Part shown: one piece after another, positions 1-5,335 of the stretch | Numbering within the stretch: the first letter of the stretch is position 1 | Layout: each line of letters begins with the position of its first letter | Assembly (NCBI GenBank): GCA_017475805.1 | Contig: JAFVEW010000350.1 | Coordinates: 1-5,335, forward strand | Direction of reading: 5' to 3' | Length of the DNA: 5,335 bases | Source: Synergistaceae bacterium | Lineage (GTDB): Bacteria > Synergistota > Synergistia > Synergistales > Aminobacteriaceae | Notes under the pieces: model-generated | Told to the model about the DNA's origin: nothing | What the model saw: the letters and a program-made list of their open reading frames with translations, nothing else | The model's database searches: none | Position numbers and translations under genes: made by a program

Positions 1-2
1 AA

Positions 3-1112
3 TTTGAGGCTTTTAGAAAATCAACGGAGTGGCTGAGAGATTTCGCTTTGTTCAGTGTTATTAAACAAGTCAACGGCGGCGCGGCTTGGTACGAATGGCC
101 GGAAGACTTAAAACACAGAGAGCCTGACGCATTAAAAAAATTCAGCAAAGAATATTCAGATGAGATAGCTTGGCAGGAATTTTATCAATTTATATTCTTC
201 TCGCAGGCAGCAAAATTAAAAGAGCACCTCAAAAAGTTAAATATAGAGCTTGTAGGAGATATGCCGCTGTACGTAACCCGCGACTGTGCTGACGTTTGGC
301 AAAGCCCTGAGCTTTTTGACTTTGACGAAGAATTAAATCCTGTTACCGTTGCAGGAGTTCCGCCTGATTATTTCAGCGCGACGGGTCAGCTTTGGGGCAA
401 TCCTACGTATAAATGGGACGTCATGGAAAAACAAAATTTTAAGTGGTGGATAGACAGGCTTAAAAATCTTCTTTCGATGTTCGACAGAGTTAGAATAGAC
501 CACTTCAGAGGGCTTGTAGCTTATTGGGCAGTGCCTTACGGTGAAACGACTGCTCAAAACGGCGAATGGGTTGATGTTCCTTACGAAAAATTTTTCGCGG
601 CGTTAAAAGAAAATTTCCCTGATATGCCTTTCTGGGCTGAGAACTTAGGAATAATTACTCCAGATGTCGAAGAGTTACGTAAAAAAATGGAATTGCCGGG
701 AATGTTAGTTTTGCACTTTGCCTTTGGTAATCCTGCCGATAATCCTTATGCGCCTCATAATCATACAAGAGACAGCGTTGTCTACACTGGTACTCATAAC
801 AATAATACTTCAAGAGGCTGGTTTGAGAACGACGCAACAAACGACGAGATTAAAAATTTCTCGTCATACGTAGGCCGCGACATTATGGACGGGTACATTT
901 TCACGAGTGAAGTAACAAGGCTCGCTGTTAGCTCCGTCGCTGATACTGCGATTGTGCCTATGCAGGATTATTTGAAACTCGGTGCTGAGTCTCGGACAAA
1001 TACACCTTCAACGCCTTCAGGAAATTGGGCTTGGAAAATGCGGGCTGATGCTATTCCCGACGGACTCGCCGATAGAATTAAAGCAGCCTGTAAACTTTAT
1101 GGAAGAATTTAG
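3..1112 (+). CDS. malQ: 4-alpha-glucanotransferase (amylomaltase, GH77), 5' end outside window
   Basis: This enzyme transfers alpha-1,4-glucan segments between maltodextrins in the cytoplasm (maltodextrin/glycogen metabolism). The frame is open from base 3, so the gene starts to the left of the window. The TTG at 48 is internal, because the codons before it already read as family sequence (ALF followed by the HGG/WYEWP-like region). Roughly the first 130 residues of a usual 500-residue protein are missing; the C terminus is complete, ending at a TAG. Family motifs in order are GDMPLYV, GVPPDYFSATGQ, WGNPTYKWDV, RIDHFRG (nucleophile Asp codon 498-500), AENLGIITPDVEELR (acid/base Glu codon 639-641), YTGTHNNNT, and the ending PSGNWAW plus KLYGR. 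In amylomaltases such as the Thermus enzyme the THNNNT stretch reads THDNDT, and its first Asp is the third catalytic carboxylate. Here that residue is Asn (AAC, 798-800), so activity may be lost or altered. The family call is secure; activity is uncertain. Confidence 0.95.
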   Translation, partial: FEAFRKSTEWLRDFALFSVIKQVNGGAAWYEWPEDLKHREPDALKKFSKEYSDEIAWQEFYQFIFFSQAAKLKEHLKKLNIELVGDMPLYVTRDCADVWQSPELFDFDEELNPVTVAGVPPDYFSATGQLWGNPTYKWDVMEKQNFKWWIDRLKNLLSMFDRVRIDHFRGLVAYWAVPYGETTAQNGEWVDVPYEKFFAALKENFPDMPFWAENLGIITPDVEELRKKMELPGMLVLHFAFGNPADNPYAPHNHTRDSVVYTGTHNNNTSRGWFENDATNDEIKNFSSYVGRDIMDGYIFTSEVTRLAVSSVADTAIVPMQDYLKLGAESRTNTPSTPSGNWAWKMRADAIPDGLADRIKAACKLYGRI

Positions 1113-1123
1113 GAAAATTAAAA

Positions 1124-1130
1124 GGGGAGG
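1124..1130 (+). promoter_or_regulatory. Strong Shine-Dalgarno site for the flavoprotein gene
   Basis: GGGGAGG ends 9 bases before the ATG at 1140. It lies in the 27-base gap after the malQ stop and fixes the start of the downstream gene. The short gap and the absence of a visible terminator suggest co-transcription with malQ. Confidence 0.8.
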
Positions 1131-1139
1131 TAAACTTTC

Positions 1140-1652
1140 ATGAAAGTTTTATTAATCAACGGCAGCCCTAACGAACACGGCTGTACTTTCACAGCTCTTT
1201 CTGAAGTTGCTGAAACTTTGAACAAAAACGGAATTGAAACAGAAATTTTTTGGATCGGCAAAAAAGTTATTCACGGTTGTGTAGCCTGCTGGGCTTGTAC
1301 AAAGCTCGGTAAATGCGTTTTCAATGATGACGGAGTAAACGAATTAGCAGCAAGGCTCGATGAATTTGACGGATTTATCTTAGGCGCGCCTGTTTATTAT
1401 GCTGGAATTGCTGGAAGTATGTGTGCTTTTCTTGACAGATTATTTTTCTCAGGTGATGAATCAGGGGAAAAATTTGCCAACAAGCCCGGAGCAGCTGTTG
1501 TATCTTGCAGGAGAGGCGGAGCATCTGCTGCCTTCGACCGCCTAAATAAATATTTCACAATTCGCAATATGCCAATAGTTTCCTCTCAGTATTGGAATCA
1601 AGTTCACGGCAACACACCTGAAGAAGTCAGACAGGATTTAGAGGGGCTTTAA
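1140..1652 (+). CDS. Flavodoxin-fold NAD(P)H-dependent FMN reductase / iron-sulfur flavoprotein-like, ended early by an in-frame TAA
   Basis: This is a cytoplasmic flavodoxin-like redox protein of the FMN reductase / Isf-like family; its physiological substrate cannot be told from sequence. The ATG has a strong ribosome site 9 bases upstream. The N terminus MKVLLINGSPNEHGCT is the typical beta-strand and FMN phosphate-binding loop. Cys47, Cys50, Cys53 and Cys59 form C-X2-C-X2-C-X5-C, which fits the compact cluster motif of iron-sulfur flavoproteins that bind a 4Fe-4S centre. GAPVYYAGIAG at 82-92 and FLDRLFF at 97-103 are the second flavin-contact region. The frame stops at 170 residues (TAA 1650-1652) after EEVRQDLEGL, but the next 39 codons in the same frame look like the normal family C terminus and end at TAG 1770-1772. 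The intact protein would have about 210 residues. The gene is therefore truncated, split or, less likely, read through. The family call is good; whether the product works is unknown. Confidence 0.85.
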   Translation: MKVLLINGSPNEHGCTFTALSEVAETLNKNGIETEIFWIGKKVIHGCVACWACTKLGKCVFNDDGVNELAARLDEFDGFILGAPVYYAGIAGSMCAFLDRLFFSGDESGEKFANKPGAAVVSCRRGGASAAFDRLNKYFTIRNMPIVSSQYWNQVHGNTPEEVRQDLEGL

Positions 1653-1772
1653 ACCATGAGAACTCTCGGCGCAAATATGGCATGGCTCTTGAAATGTATC
1701 GAAGCAGGTAAAAAGTCAGGAGTTCCGCTGCCAGAACGTGAAGAAGTCATTTTCACAAACTTCATAAGATAG
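1653..1772 (+). pseudogene. Severed C-terminal part of the flavoprotein gene (possible separate 38-residue product from 1656)
   Basis: This is the in-frame continuation after the TAA at 1650-1652: Thr, then an ATG at 1656, then residues such as MRTLGANMAWLLKCIEAG and a PLPERE segment, ending NFIR at a TAG. From memory of the family, relatives carry this tail directly after the EGL sequence, usually with a Gln codon where the TAA now stands, so a single CAA to TAA change would explain it. No frameshift or further stop interrupts the 39 codons, which means the break is recent or the tail is still made. GAGGGG at 1641-1646 lies 9 bases before the ATG at 1656 and could act as a ribosome site for reinitiation. 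I judge a decaying gene more likely than a working two-part protein. Confidence 0.65.
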
Positions 1773-1784
1773 ATAAATGACAAA

Positions 1785-1820
1785 GGGAGTGTTGAAAAAT
1801 GTCTTGCTATTAACACTCCC
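1785..1820 (-). terminator. Hairpin after the minus-strand operon, probable intrinsic terminator
   Basis: GGGAGTGTT (1785-1793) and AACACTCCC (1812-1820) form a perfect 9-bp stem with an 18-base loop (16 if a G-T pair is added). Read on the minus strand it starts 3 bases after the glycosyltransferase stop and is followed by TTTGTCATTTAT, an imperfect T-rich tract. On the plus strand the sequence after the stem is not T-rich. It therefore fits a terminator for the ribH-serS-glycosyltransferase transcript better than a bidirectional one. The long loop and interrupted T tract lower confidence. Confidence 0.6.
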
Positions 1821-1823
1821 AAG

Positions 1824-5299
<3,476 letters not shown>

Positions 5300-5313
5300 T
5301 TTTATTTTTATCT

Positions 5314-5319
5314 CTCCTT
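5314..5319 (-). promoter_or_regulatory. ribH: Ribosome binding site of ribH
   Basis: AAGGAG on the minus strand (continuing as AAGGAGAG), 14 bases before the ATG at 5299, with an A/T-rich spacer. It supports the chosen start. No promoter can be placed in the 36 bases that remain to the window edge. Confidence 0.6.
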
Positions 5320-5335
5320 CGTTAAATATTTAAGA

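Noticed and set aside
48..50. TTG at 48 as the start of malQ
   Set aside because: Family sequence is already in frame from base 3, so the true start is outside the window.
1650..1652. TAA read as a sense (Gln) codon through an altered genetic code
   Set aside because: serS and the glycosyltransferase gene both end at TAA, and malQ ends at TAG, exactly at the expected family lengths.
5322..5333. 12-base palindrome TTAAATATTTAA upstream of ribH as an operator
   Set aside because: A/T-only palindromes arise easily by chance in AT-rich DNA, and only the window edge lies beyond it, so there is no support.

Overview
The window is ordinary bacterial chromosome, moderately AT-rich and densely packed. 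It holds two plus-strand genes on the left and a three-gene minus-strand cluster on the right, and the two groups converge near base 1800. All five proteins belong to recognisable families. The FeS-type flavoprotein and the general gene style suggest a fermentative anaerobe, perhaps a Clostridia-like or Synergistota-type gut bacterium. That assignment is only an impression from protein style and is not proven by anything in the window. No mobile element, CRISPR array, rRNA or tRNA is visible, and no gene-free stretch exceeds about 60 bases.

Plus strand, left to right: (1) the C-terminal roughly 370 residues of a 4-alpha-glucanotransferase (MalQ, GH77), cut by the left window edge. It keeps the catalytic Asp and Glu but has Asn where the family has its third catalytic Asp (codon 798-800). 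(2) A small flavodoxin-fold protein with a C-X2-C-X2-C-X5-C cluster, whose frame is interrupted by a TAA at 1650-1652. The same frame continues with 39 further family-like codons to a TAG at 1770-1772, so the gene is either broken by a nonsense change or split.

Minus strand, in transcription order from the right edge: ribH (lumazine synthase, riboflavin pathway), then serS (seryl-tRNA synthetase, overlapping ribH by 8 bases), then a 572-residue membrane glycosyltransferase (overlapping serS by 20 bases). The last gene has a C-terminal WecG/TagA/CpsF (GT26) catalytic domain. Its multi-pass N-terminal half can be laid over the TagO/WecA/MraY phosphoglycosyltransferase fold but lacks that family's catalytic acidic motifs. 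A 9-bp perfect hairpin just past its stop probably ends the transcript.

The most interesting points are the glycosyltransferase fused to an apparently dead TagO-like domain, the missing catalytic Asp in MalQ, and the in-frame stop in the flavoprotein. The ribH-serS-glycosyltransferase overlaps suggest translational coupling of three functionally unrelated genes.
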